Source: Ciborinia camelliae
Lineage: Eukaryota; Ascomycota; Leotiomycetes; Helotiales; Sclerotiniaceae
Direction: 5' to 3'
Length of the DNA: 64,000 bases
NCBI GenBank assembly: GCA_025890175.1
Contig: JANPYM010000003.1
Location: 1,213,795-1,277,794 of the forward strand
The translations under genes and the position numbers were made by a program. Position 1 is the first letter of the stretch, and every line of letters starts with the position of its first letter. Shown one piece after another: positions 45,907-57,344 of this stretch. The notes under the pieces are model-generated. The model saw only the letters and a program-made list of their open reading frames with translations, ran no database searches and had not been told where the DNA came from.

Positions 45907-47566
45907 GATGGATGATCTTGTAGAATAGAATATGTGGTGATTCTGTTTTCATTCGGGGGTAAGAAGAAGGAGGAAGAGTAATGAATTGTTGCGGATCGTA
46001 AGATGGATATGAATCGTTTCCTGAGAGTTGATAATTTTATTTTAGGTCGTACGATTTGAATTGTAAAGAGGGTTGAAAATTTTGCGACGGCGTGAAGGCG
46101 TATTGGGGAGATTGGATAATGTCCCTAGGTACTTGGTAGGTATGACTACAATTCGTTACTTGTGATTGTATTGTACTGTATCGTATCGTAATATTTGTGA
46201 ATGGTGAAATAGAATGAAGGAATACTGAGAATGAAAAATACAGGGTCGTCGCCAACAAATACAACGATAAGGTATAGAAAGGTACCAAAAAGAGAGACTC
46301 TAGTTAATATGTAGGTAGGTGAACCAGAAGGGAAGGGCGAAAAGCGAAATGAAGGTGGAAGTGAGGTTGAGAATCCGAGTGAAGTCTGAATGAATAGTCA
46401 CGAGTTGAGGTACCTTAGGTTGAGTTGTAGAGACAGTGAAGTGGATGGAAATATTCAAAAGGGAAATAAAAAACTGTTGAAGATATAATAATAAATCTAC
46501 TTAGATAATGTCAAGAAGGAAGGGAGGAAGGAAGGAAGTACAGGAAGGATCAGATCCGGTCAGATCAGGTCGGCCTTTTTAAATGAAGGAAGGAAGATGT
46601 TTGAAGAGTGCTTTCTACTTTAGGTAGGGCTAGAATAAAAGGGCTAGAATAGAAAGAACGATGAGAATAACTTTCCAAATTTATGATAATAAAGAAAAGA
46701 AAATAAATTTATTTTAATAGATAGTCATAGCCATCACCATCAGGTCAAGCAATAGAGGGCAAAAGAGGACAATAACATCACATTGGTTTGAAATCAATTA
46801 ATTCTACCTACAACCATCAAATTGGAAGATCATTCATCACACCAAACCAAATCACCCATGCTACCTACCACCTACCACTACTGGTCTTTCCAACTTGGTT
46901 GTATGCCCTTTCTTGGGTAGAATATGATAACTCATCAACCAAGAATTTCTGATACAATAACTACCTACCTAGTACTACCTACCTACTTAACTGTTTACCT
47001 ATCCTCCCTCATCTATCTTACTTATTCGAGCCTTCCAAATTATTCCATATTATTATTTCAAGCGTTGTGTAATTTCCGTTTTTGAGATAACTCGTTGAGT
47101 TTTAAGAGTTGATCTATCTATTACATTCCTCCTTCCAACATTTAAGTAATCCGCCCCCCTCCTCCCAAAAAATACAAGACAAGATACAGAACACATCGTC
47201 ATTACACATCAACATGTCAAGTCAAGTCAAGTCAACTCAAAGAGACCAATACAATATATCAAGAATTTTAGAATTGAATGGCAGATAAGTAAAAAAAATG
47301 CATACATTATGAATTGGCAAATGCAATGTATTGTCCAAATGGTATCCTGCTTCCATACTCCATGCTGTGAAGATATATCTAATGATATTTCCATCATAGT
47401 AACTACTACTTTGATCCAAGTCGCTCCACCAATTCAAGTCTTGTCGAAGTCACTTGTGCTCCACAAGGAAGCTAACCACAATACTTGGTTTGAACAAAAT
47501 TCGCCTTTCCAAATTACACTATGTACCAAGAATATAGATTGTTGTTTTGAAGATCAACGCTCAGTC
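45907..47566. other. 1.7-kb promoter spacer upstream of the TOS1-like gene
   Basis: AT-rich, with GGAA repeats near 46515-46535, TACC repeats near 46960-46990 and CAAGT repeats near 47216. It holds the TOS1-like promoter and the 3' flank of the Asp f 4-like gene. No gene supported. Confidence 0.5.
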
Positions 47567-48648
47567 TTACATAGTTCCGCCCATGATAACTGTCAAAGAG
47601 GCAGTGTTCTGTGCAATGTAGCAGCTGCCATCACTAGTACCAATTGGCTGAGTGGCAGTCAACCAGTAGTTTTGGGTGGGGTCACTGGTGCAAGCGGGAG
47701 CCTCTACACTGGTGATGGTCATGTTGTAGGTGTTGCCAGCTGAGTTCATGATAGCAGACATATCGTATCCAGAACCTGTCTTGACGAATTGAGCCTCGCC
47801 CCATGTGGTATCGTAGGCACCGGAGGCTGCTTTTGAACTGCAGGCCTCGGCCCAGGCGACTTGGGAATCCTCGTCGAAGGCAACAGTCTTAGAACCACCA
47901 GCTGGGATGGAGATGGTGAGTGTGGTCTTCTTTGGTGCAAGTGCAGATCCGGAAAGTGGTTGCATGTCAGGACCGACTTTGTTCCAGATGTTGACGGTGA
48001 TTTTTTTGGACTGAGTATTGACGAACTTGGCAGTGTAGGAGTAGCTTGCCGAGGAGTCGACCTTGATAATGTTGGATCCGTATGGACTGCCGTAGTTTCC
48101 GTAAAAGTTATCGGTGGTTCCTCCAGCAGCAGCTACGATGGAACCGAAAGATGTTCGATCGTTAGAAACTCCAACCAAGCCCTCGAAAAGGTCCTCAATG
48201 TCATCGAGGAAAGTGGTATATGCGTCGGCAGAAGATGTGGCAGAAGCGGCAGAGCTTGTCGTAGATGAAGAGCTTGACTTAGACGAAGAGCTTGACTTAG
48301 AATGAGAGCTTGACTCATAAGAGTCCGTCGTAGATGAGTAACTAGCGGTAGTGGTAGGGGTAGGGGTGCTGGTAGGTACTGGATCGGAGGTAGTCGTGGA
48401 AGTCTTGTGAGCCAGCCCTGCTTCATAAGCGGATTCCCAGTTGATGTTCATCGCCGACCAGTCTAAGTCCTTAAACTGTTCCTCGGTGAGACTGTTATTA
48501 TCCTGATTAGCAATTGATCTTCAAATTCAAGTAGATTGCATTCTTACGTTTTCTTCTCATGTCGGTGTCGGTGGGCGTGGGTAGGTCCAGCTACGACTTC
48601 GCCAATGGACATGGCGGCCAAAACAATTGCGGTGGTTGAGTAACGCAT
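47567..48648 (-). CDS. Secreted protein of the Asp f 4 allergen family
   Basis: Exons 48648-48548 and 48491-47567 join to 341 aa. A signal peptide (MRYSTTAIVLAAMSIGEVVA) and His-rich HAHRHRHEKK segment are followed by a Ser/Thr-rich linker (SHSKSSSSSKSSSSSTT, encoded by 18-bp repeats). The conserved C-terminal domain has TSFGSIVAAAGGTTDNFYGN, YGSPYGSNIIKVD, YTAKFVNTQSKKITVNIWNK and NTYNMTITSVEAPAC. The NFYGN...PYGSN pattern is that of Asp f 4-like fungal secreted proteins, whose biochemical role is not established. The acceptor is the second AG (48492): the first AG gives a frame that stops, while the second gives KKTLTEEQFKDLDW in frame. Likely extracellular or wall-associated. Confidence 0.9.
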
Positions 48649-49672
48649 TTTCGAGTGTTTTCTAAGTGGTATAATACTTTAATTAGGAGGTTCGAATGTG
48701 AGAGGCCGTTGCTAAAGAGCGTGCGAGCGGTGTATTGCTCAGTTGATTGAAAGACAAAAGGAGTGTGTCGAACGGAACGAATGAGGGAACGGCTACTTTC
48801 TTGAATGCGATGAAGAAAAGAAGGAGAGGAGAGAGTACGAGGGAGCGGGACGGTTTATTTAATAATCAAAGTCATCTTAAATTGAGATGATCATTTTCTG
48901 GGGTGCCGAAGGACACTTGGTTGGGGCTTCTTTTTGGAACCAGGACACGATTAAGGTCAGCCGAGTCATTGGCGGAAGCCCTGGAACATTCAGATTTTAC
49001 CTCAAGCCATGAGGTGCAGGGGGTTCGATTGAGATGAACTCAAGCAAGTTAGCAACGCCCGGGGGGTTATGGCGGGCCCACTGAAAACGCGTTCCTGGGA
49101 GACTACTGGAGGCTACTCCGACGAAAAAGGGGAAACCTATCAATCATTGGTCGAATCATTATGGCCTCCACTATTTTGACGACGCTATCACAGGGGTAAA
49201 ATGCCACAGCATCCACGCTTACAATTTTCTCACAGACAATCAAAGTGTCAAGCACGGCACGATAGGAGGAGGTCTGTTCCAATTCAACTCAACTTCCCTT
49301 AGGCAAGTTCATTGACAATTTGACACCTAGCAGTACCGTGGTTCACATGATTTTCTGAAGGCGTCGTTTCATCTACTTGATTGGAGCCACGCAAATTGAA
49401 GCAAGAGAGAGACCTTTTTGGGGAGTAAACCATTGAGTGAGGGATTTAGCGAAGTCGTTTTCCACTTTCGATAGCCATTGGAAGTTAGCAACCAGTGCCA
49501 ACCACGGTCCACCGCCATTTTTGGTTATTTTCGCTCGCTATTCTCCACTCGGGAGTCGGCGCGCAGTCAATCAATGTAGGTACTTAAAGTACAGTACGGA
49601 ATATGTAGTATCGGTAACGCTTGAATGACTGATTTTGGATAGGGCCGTACGTGTACATGGATCCAATCCGGG

Positions 49673-50094
49673 AGGATTCTAATTTTTACATCCATCTCGC
49701 ACCCGAATCGACCCTAATTAGGGTCTTCGGAATTACGTTTGAAACATTCTCTTTAAAGTTGAAATGCAAGTTGGAAATACTTCTATATTATATTTAATTT
49801 CACTTTGTATTTTTAACTTAATATAGCTATATATCAGAACATATTTAATATATATATTTTGTATTAATCGATAAAGCTTTTCAAGAGCTTTCGATTGATA
49901 TAAAATTTATAAATTAAATATGTTTTGATATAAAGTTATATTAGTTTAAAGATATAAGGTAAAATAAGATATAGTATAGAGATATTTTTAATTTGTATTT
50001 TGATTTTAAAGAGAATATTTTAAACGTAATTCCGAAAACCCTAATTAGGATTGATTCGGGTGCGAGATGGGTGAATTTTTAATCTCATAATCCT
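49673..50094. mobile_element. Foldback / MITE-like element, one long imperfect palindrome
   Basis: Almost the whole element is an inverted repeat. The left arm starting CCATCTCGCACCCGAATCGA (49692) matches the reverse complement of the right arm ending at 50071 (CCATCTCGCACCCGAATCAA). The similarity continues for about 190 nt per arm through TTCGGAATTACGTTT, CATTCTCTTTAAA and ACATATTTAAT to a hairpin tip near 49871-49893 (AAAGCT-TTTCAAG-AGCTTT). Outermost AGGATT (49673) and AATCCT (50094) may be the ends. Differences between arms are mostly transitions that replace G:C by A:T in the right arm, as repeat-induced point mutation would do. It has no coding capacity. A target-site duplication was not identified, so the exact ends are uncertain. 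Confidence 0.8.
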
Positions 50095-50163
50095 AATTAA
50101 AGAACAATTTTTAAATATAGGTACTATAGTCTGCATAGTACCTAGTAACAGTACAGTGCCGGT

Positions 50164-50197
50164 ACCTACCTACCTACCTACCTACCTACCTACCTAC
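50164..50197. repeat. TACC tetranucleotide microsatellite
   Basis: About eight uninterrupted ACCT units, directly after GGTACC. Shorter runs of the same unit are found in most spacers of the window. Confidence 0.9.
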
Positions 50198-53024
50198 TCG
50201 TTAATATATTATTAGAAATTTAGAATGATTAGATATCTTTTGTTTTGGGCACTAGGTACTACACTAGAATTTCTGAGGAAATGATGGGTTTGCGTGTCCG
50301 CGGTCCAGACTCTTTTCCTTAACAGTTAGAGTTTCCAAGCACTACTGCCAAATCACTATTTGTGCGGGCGGTGATCATCGCCATATGGTAAATTGGTAGG
50401 TAATAACTTACCTACAGGCTACCTACCTTGTACCTAGTAGGTATATGCATGTGGTAATGAATCCTTCTTTTGCTCTATAAGGATGACGCATTGTGAATTT
50501 GTGATCCATAATGTAATATTTATGCAACATGTGGAAGAGTTGTTCTCTTTTTGGTGCTTCAAAATGACATTATTATTGTCGTTGCTGTTGTCTTGAAATA
50601 ATGTCTCCAGAGTCCAGAGTCCGATTCGATTAAGACGTCACGCTGCTGAAGGTTGCGGGTGACGTGGACCCCCCAAAAAGTGACAACCTTCAAAGACTAC
50701 CTACCTACAGGCTAGGTATATAGCATCTCTGAGACTCTAGTACCGTACTCTACCTACCCAGGTACCTGTATCATCCACACCTACACCGTATCTTCCAGCT
50801 TTTCAGCGCCAAGATTTCTCTTTTACATCAATACCTCCCAGGTACAGTAGTACATATAGGATATATTAATACAGAGAGTTTCAAAGAACATCATCATACA
50901 GTCCTGGCACCAGACCTATCGTTCAACGATGACTCGAGGTTCAAATCTTGAAGATTACACAACATACAACATACCTTATCGGAATTCATATTTACAGGCA
51001 TTGGATGGAATTAAATAAGCCGTGAATGGCATCAGACCGATTCAGACGGAAGTTCAGAACTCTCATCCCCCACTCCAGCATTATCGCTGGAGGTTTTATG
51101 TAACATCATTTCCCCCCTTTTAACGATTATTGTCCAATGTTGACCGACCAACGCACCGTGCTTTTGCCGATATGGTTTGCTGGACGGGCTGGAGACTGGG
51201 TACTAAGATATCGAATAGGCAACGCAACCACTTTCGCTTTGCAGGACCGATTTGCAGAAATGGAAATCATCCAAAATTTGACTGTCTCGAATTTCCAGAT
51301 CTAGCTTCTAACCCCGCAGCGTATTTATCGCTGCGAGACAGAGAACTGATGGCTTTTTGTAAAATAGGCTTTTAGCATACTACCGTACGCATAAAGATCT
51401 TTCGCACGAGAGAGCAGTTTTTTGGGGGGGAAGGGGATCGTCGGATACTTCGAGTCTTCGACCTACTGTGTTTATATTAATATATCACTATAGCTTCTGA
51501 TCTTTTCTAGGGTACATCAGGTCTTGATAGGTATCAAATCAACAATATGATAGGATCAAAAAGTTGGGGTTGAAACGATGATTGTTTTAGAGCATCTTAA
51601 CCTTCGCGTTGGGGCTCTCCCATCCAAAAAGTCTTGTTCTAGGGGGCTCCGGTTTCAGGGCCTGGGAGCCTGAGACGCTGAGATGGACGGGACCATTAGT
51701 TCTGAATTTTGGGACTGATGGGTAGACTTGTATCGGTAGCAACTGCCGCAAGTTTTAATTGGTTTGGAATCTGGATCAGTATTACCGATTTTATTTACTA
51801 GAAAAGTTCGATATGGCTCAAGTTTTGAAGAGATGTTCTAGATTATTAACGTGTGGAATTTTCAATAATGATTGTCTAATTGGAGCGACTAGTTTTGGTT
51901 GCAAGGCTAGGCCGGGGCTATAGATAATAGGCCATAGCGAATAGGTGCCGGTAGCAATATGCTTACGACGCCGCCGCGACGGATTTCTTCATCCTCACCC
52001 AAGGCTTTGCTGCAAACACAATTGTACCATGTTGGAACTTGGCAGATGGTAACTCGCTGGCGCTTCTATCAGGATACTCCGTTCATAGCATCGCTTGATT
52101 CGCAATTGGCGTGGCTTTGGCTTCTAGTTTTAAGAAATCGAGGTCTTTTTAAGTTTTCCCATCCTCGTATGCCTGGTGGACATTTCTGGAAGTTTTCTGG
52201 ACGTTTGCTCCGCGCGCTCCGGAAGTCTGATGTACGAAGCCTACGGAGGTACTACGGAGCAATGATTTTATGCATGATTTGATTTGCATCTACTGAGGTG
52301 GCTACTGCATGTACTAGTACTGCAATCGATAGCATATCATAGGCTGACTAACTTGAAGACTTTGATGGTGTGAGAATGTTTTTTCTTTTGTTTATGGAAG
52401 CGTGGAAGGGTAGGTAAAGGGGGGAAGGGGAGGAGGGTTTTTTATTCTCCGAATGAGCTAATGATGTTTCGTATGGAAGAATGAGATTCTGTTTGGGGTA
52501 TTTAAATTTGAACTTCATCTGGTGGACGGAACGGATGGTAGTGAGATGAGGTTGGATCGAATGGGATGGGATAGGAAGTGAGAGAGTAGTATCTGACTTC
52601 GATTATGCTGCATCAATCATTCTGTATCGTGACAAGTAAATTACTATATATGCACTGTATCTGAAGTTGAGTATGGACACCCATGGAACCATGACATCTC
52701 ATCCCATTATTCCAGCAGTTCATATGCCATATACTCATTCTAATTTGATATTCTTGTATCGTATATTTCTAAGATTTCTGCATCTGTGTACATTATACAT
52801 ATATATGCCAGTTCATGCCCTCTCCTCCCTCCTTCTTTGATATGGGGAATTAAATGCATCATATAGTTTACGGCCTTTCCTGTTCCATACCATATCCATA
52901 TTCTTAACCTTATCCAGTTCCAAACTCCCAACACCAAAGCCCTTCATATGGATGGTCGTCATTACATTAGGTGGAATAGAGGTAGTAGGTAGTAGTTAGT
53001 AAGCATTAAATACTCTACTCAACT

Positions 53025-54784
53025 CTACCCTCTAGGTTTCAATTTCGTCCATCCGCTCGTTCCAGGCTTCTTGTCTCTGTCTTTATCTGCAACTGTTACT
53101 GCAGCGACACCCCTCTCTTTTTCTTCTCCTCTATCCTTATCACCACCATTCGCAAGTCCGAAAGAAATCCTCTCCGCGATCCCCATATTGGCGCTAACCC
53201 CATCACCAACCATTTCAACCGCATCCATGACAGTTCTCATACTCATAAAACTCTGCATCCCAGCCATATAATCCCTCTCCTTTCTAACGCCAGGAGTCCC
53301 CGCCCCAGGCCCCTCTTTCCTAGCCCCCACTACAACCCCATCACCGCCCATCTCATCTTCTACCGCCCACGCGTCCTGATTCAAAACTTCCCATTCCGCG
53401 TTTGCTACTTCGCTCATGAGTTTGTTCTTCAGTTTATCCGCTAATTGATTCGGGCGCGGAAGTTTAAAACTGCGTATGAATTCTGCGCCTTCTGCGCTCC
53501 CGAGAAATGAATAGGCGGAGCCGTGGCTGGCCCAACCAAGAAGTGGACGCTCGATTTTGGAGTTCTTCTTGTCTTCGCCTTCGATATAGCTATTGGGGTC
53601 GATGTTCTTGGGCGGAGATGGTGAGAGAGATGCGGAGCGTGGTGTAGGTTGGAGATGAGGTTTATCGCCTATGAGGAGTTTCCATAAGTTTTTCCCTATA
53701 TTGCAGATGTCTTCAAAAGTTGCGGTATTGTTTTCTCCTATAGATACCCCTTGACTTTTACATAGCCATGCTACATTGTAGGCAAGGAGGATTACACCTT
53801 CAAGGAAGGAAGTGTGGGTTGCCGAATCCTCGTTTGCCATAATGGGAAGAGGCTTGTTGATCCATAAAGGTCGTGGTCGAGGTTGATTGGAACTTTCGGT
53901 ATGGCGAGAGGTGGAAGGACTGTTGCTTGATGAGCTAGACGTACCCCCGGGAAATGGTACATTGGTATGCAGATATGAGGAAGGCAAAGAAAATATTGTG
54001 GGTAAAGGATAATCTCGATGAGGAAGCGTTACTTCTGCGGGTAATCGAATAGCGAGATAATGAGTGGCTAGCATGAGGAGATGCGTTATGTTAGAGAGGG
54101 TGGTAGAGATTTGGGCAGGGCTTGCGGCTGCAAATAATTGTTAGTGTTGTGTTTGTATGCAGACATTGAATACGTACTGTTCATCAACCTCAAGTCTACA
54201 ATGCCGATCCCACCTATCTTATACTCCTCCCCTCCATTGGCTCTTCTGACTCTTTGAAGTCCATACAATTTGGCAGCTTCGTAGCAAAGATAGGCCCTGG
54301 AGCCCCCGATAAGGTTATATGCTTGGTTCCATCTGTATTTTGTCCGGCGAGTAGAACCTTCAATGTCTTCTATTTGCTTCGTTCTGCGAGCTCCGATTCC
54401 GCTTGAAGCTGAGGCAAGTTCTGCCCTTCTCTGGTCGTTTGCCGCCTTCTTCTTGCTGCGCTCCTCCTTTGCTCGCTCGACATTTGCTCTCAACTCATCT
54501 GCATGAGCAATGATCTGGTTCGTGCGGTCTACGATCTGCTCTCGCTCGGCGAGTAATGCATCGTAGTTCGACTGGGTAACAGTCGCATGTTGCTCATCTT
54601 CAAATTCTCCATTTTTCGGTGGTAGTGACGCAAAGCGCCCGCTGATTTCTCGATCAAGCGTATCCTTTTCTAGGAGAACGCCAGCGGTTTGCACTCTGCA
54701 TTCGTATAGCTGGTTGCGTGCATCTGTGGGACAAAGGAATGGAAGTTTATGTCCTCCTGTTCGGAAACATATATCGCACTGCAT
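53025..54784 (-). CDS. ATG14: Autophagy protein Atg14 (PI3-kinase complex I subunit)
   Basis: Atg14 directs the Vps34-Vps15-Atg6 complex to the autophagosome assembly site. Exons 54784-54178 and 54127-53025 (50-nt intron) join to 569 aa. The N-terminus MQCDICFRTGGHKLPFLCPT has the conserved cysteines, then DARNQLYECRVQ. A coiled coil spans about 55-135 (EREQIVDRTNQIIAHADELR, RAKEERSKKKAANDQRRAEL) and would pair with Atg6. The conserved central region has YRWNQAYNLIGGSRAYLCYE and GGIGIVDLRLMN, and after the junction ISTTLSNITHLLMLATHYLA, IRLPAEVTLPHRDYP. The family motif VLLAYNVAWLCKSQG appears as GVILLAYNVAWLCKSQG. A disordered tail ends the protein. The splice joins NTASPAQ in phase. It is divergent from the coiled-coil gene at 55301. 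Confidence 0.94.
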
Positions 54785-55300
54785 CTCGTGCAGTTACTGC
54801 CAAAGATTCGTCCGTGTAGATGTTGTAGGTAATGATATATGTAACGAATCCTGAGATTATCAAAGAGAGTAGGTTTGGGTAATTCTAGGGAGGCATATAA
54901 TACATAATGCAAAATCCAAGAAAACTTCAGTAGTAAGAGAATATTATGGATTTTGGATATTCCAAAGAAGATGTAAGGTTGAAATGCTACCTAGGTAGTA
55001 TATATTGGGACAACCTATTATACGTCAGGCTGAATGACCTCAGTATTAATGATTCATTGCCTCGTCTTATCTCGATTCGCTTACTTATCATCACATGATC
55101 GGGCGCCATTTTCGTGGTCAAGGCTGTCTCGGGTCTCGAGGCTATCAAACATCATTATTGACCTCACTATTATGGCAGCTACGACGGTAGGACCGGTACT
55201 CAACTAAAACGGCTCCATTAACCATTCCGTTTTTGCCTAAGCTCATGTTCCTTTGGGCCAATTTTAGCTTATTTTAGCGACTATCTTTCATTATTTTCCG
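54785..55300. promoter_or_regulatory. Bidirectional promoter region upstream of ATG14
   Basis: 516-bp spacer between divergent starts. Holds a perfect 12-bp palindrome CTACCTAGGTAG (54987-54998). No factor site assigned. Confidence 0.5.
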
Positions 55301-56096
55301 ATGTCTCAAATAAATCATTCACCTCCAAAAACCCCGCGTCGACCAATTATGGCCATCGTAAACGAAAAGCTTGCGGAGAAATCAGCTGCCAGGGGTCCTC
55401 CAGGTACACCCGCTCTCACTCCTTCTTCTTCTAAATTACCTCAAAAGATCCGAGGTGTTAGTGCAGGCCTGCTGTTCAGTAGTATTCAAGTTCCCGCCAC
55501 GCAATCATCACCCCTTAAAAAGTCACACGTACTACAGCGTCACGATCACGCGGACGATGTTAGCCAAGATTTAGATATGGCACGACAAGCCGAGCCAGAA
55601 ACAGAGCCAGATGAGACGATTATCAGTCTAGACACATCAGACCTGAAGAGAGACTTGAGCCCAATGAACTGGAGTAGCTTTGAAGAGCGTTATGCAACGG
55701 CTATCCAGGAATTGAGCGACAAGGAGGACCATTTGATTGAGAGCTTTCACCATCTTTCTGAGGTTAGTATCCTGACTTGATGTATATTGCCGACACTAAT
55801 GAGTCGTCGTAAGGCCTTCGCAATCTGGGCAGATTCTTCGGCAGAGCGAGACAATGGAAGGGCATGGAAACGGTATGTCGTACTTGTTTATATCTTATAT
55901 CGAGCTGTCAACTAACACTTGCTTAGTCTAAAGACAAGAGAAAGATATGTGCAGTTACAAGAGAGGTCACTGGAGGACAAGAAGTTGCACTGTGAGTCAT
56001 TCTTCCAGCATTTTCCTTTTCTAATACTAACTTTATTTTTCAGATATGAAAGTTGTTGAAGCATTTAAGCAGGCTCTTCAATTATTTGGAGAATGA
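55301..56096 (+). CDS. Unrecognised small protein with C-terminal helical region
   Basis: Four exons (55301-55762, 55814-55872, 55927-55991, 56044-56096) with 51-54-nt introns join to 212 aa. The N-terminal half is disordered and Ser/Pro/Thr-rich (SPPKTPRRP, GPPGTPALTPSSSKLPQK), with Ser/Thr-Pro sites that could be phosphorylated by cyclin-dependent kinases. The C-terminal half is helical and charged: MNWSSFEERYATAIQELSDK, HLIESFHHLSEAFAIWADSS, then RLKTRERYVQLQERSLEDKK and a short VVEAFKQALQLFGE end. This pattern resembles small nuclear or kinetochore-type helical subunits, but I cannot name a family. All junctions agree in phase and the introns have typical signals, so the gene itself is well supported. 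Confidence 0.8.
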
Positions 56097-56478
56097 CTAC
56101 TCATTTTCCTTTTTGTTTCTATATGTTATAGTCACAGGGTTAATTTCACGGAAGCTATATTTTTGCTCTATTTGGCTGGGACATAAGGCGCAACAAGGGA
56201 CTGGTTGTGGTTGATATTGCTAAGATACCCTATTTCTCCTTGCTCATTTATCGCAATACTAGCTGCCATGCACATCCTAATTGAAATTGCACTTATGCTT
56301 TTCAATTTTCAATTCAGCAAGACACACTTCCCTTTTGTATATGTTTGAGCTCTCCAATCGATGCGCTATTGAGACCAAGCTATTAAAGTTGTAGTGGATA
56401 TGGGATGCATAGAAATTTGCGCTGTTTGTAAGACGATGGGAATGATGTTAAGAGATACGAATAATTCATCTTCTGCAC
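56097..56478. other. Spacer, nothing recognised
   Basis: 3' flank of the helical-protein gene. AT-rich with no ORF or repeat of note. Confidence 0.45.
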
Positions 56479-56832
56479 CTATGGTATTCCAATTTGGGAG
56501 TTTGTCATGATATGCTCAAGCCATCCAGTAATATCACCTGCTCGTGAAATAAGCTTAGGGGTCAATTGTGATTGTGATATAAACTTCTCCCAAATTTCCA
56601 TGGGTGTCGCGAAAAAAAAGAATGGGCATGAGGTAACAGGAGGATATTGGTAGTCAGCATTATTAATGGATTGTTGACCTGAAGAGCGAGTGTAGAATTC
56701 TCCAAAGATCATGAAAGCATTATCAGTGACAGCCCCAGAAACTTCATACACCCATCCTTGACTTTTGAACCTCATTCTAGGAAGTTGGACCACTCCTATG
56801 CTATTGTCAGCAAGTTTGCAAGTGTAATACAT
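56479..56832 (-). CDS. Orphan ORF (117 aa), unidentified
   Basis: An intact ATG ORF in AT-rich DNA, ATG at 56832, stop at 56479. The residue mix looks protein-like (YYTCKLADNSIGVVQLPRMR, then GWVYEVSGAVTDNAFMIFGE, MEIWEKFISQSQLTPKL, GWLEHIMTNSQIG). No domain, signal peptide or membrane segment is recognised. A stop-free run of this length is unlikely in such AT-rich sequence but not excluded. It may be lineage-specific or a remnant of a longer gene; a possible 5' exon upstream was not found. Confidence 0.4.
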   Translation of the reverse strand: MYYTCKLADNSIGVVQLPRMRFKSQGWVYEVSGAVTDNAFMIFGEFYTRSSGQQSINNADYQYPPVTSCPFFFFATPMEIWEKFISQSQLTPKLISRAGDITGWLEHIMTNSQIGIP

Positions 56833-57344
56833 GTCGTCTGCTAATATGTCATTTCAAAATGCCATTTCCATATCCAAAATCACCTGGGGAATATTATTGA
56901 ACCTTCCTCGCCTCCTTAACCTCATGTTCTTGTCATCAATTTCTGATTTGGGTATCTGATCTTACAATTGATGCCCAATCTTTTCATTTGAAAAAATCAA
57001 GGCTTTAATAAATTTCATCCTTATTAAAATAAAATATTTTAATCTTCATCATATCGTTCACGAAACATCCATTTTCCTTATAAGCTATTTTCACACCCCG
57101 GGCATTATCTAGTAAGGATGTGATCTCGTATATCGATCTAACTTCACCCCAAAGAAGTGATAGACATACCCCCACCCGCTGTCTCAGAGTTTGCCACGCT
57201 AGGGTTTTTACGCTAAAGGTCTCGGCCACCGTAGTCTTCCATAAAAATTTGAAAACTTTCTTATTTCTTTCATGCATGATTCTCATCCATTAACAAACAT
57301 GACAATCCAAACACCCACAATCGCGCCTCACATTGCGCGTCGCC
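56833..57344. other. Spacer before the DUF3807-like gene
   Basis: Very AT-rich sequence (56990-57060) followed by a less AT-rich promoter-like part. A 93-codon minus-strand ORF here begins at the presumed promoter and is not supported as a gene. Confidence 0.45.

Larger units (their letters stand above)
48649..53024. other. 4.4-kb gene-poor island
   Basis: The largest gap in the window. It contains a foldback element (49673-50094), a TACC microsatellite (50164-50197) and many GGTACCTA palindromes. ATG ORFs at 51130-51375 and 51959-52282 lack recognisable domains, and I do not call them genes. The first 700 bp include the promoter of the Asp f 4-like gene. Confidence 0.6.

Noticed and set aside
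51130..51375. 81-aa plus ORF in the gene-poor island
   Set aside because: ATG-started but without domain, splice context or compositional contrast to the spacer. Could be a relic, not supported.
51959..52282. 107-aa plus ORF in the gene-poor island
   Set aside because: Possible relic of a gene, but no family resemblance or partner exon found.
57005..57286. 93-aa minus ORF upstream of the DUF3807-like gene
   Set aside because: Occupies that gene's presumed promoter, starts with an uncertain codon and looks random.
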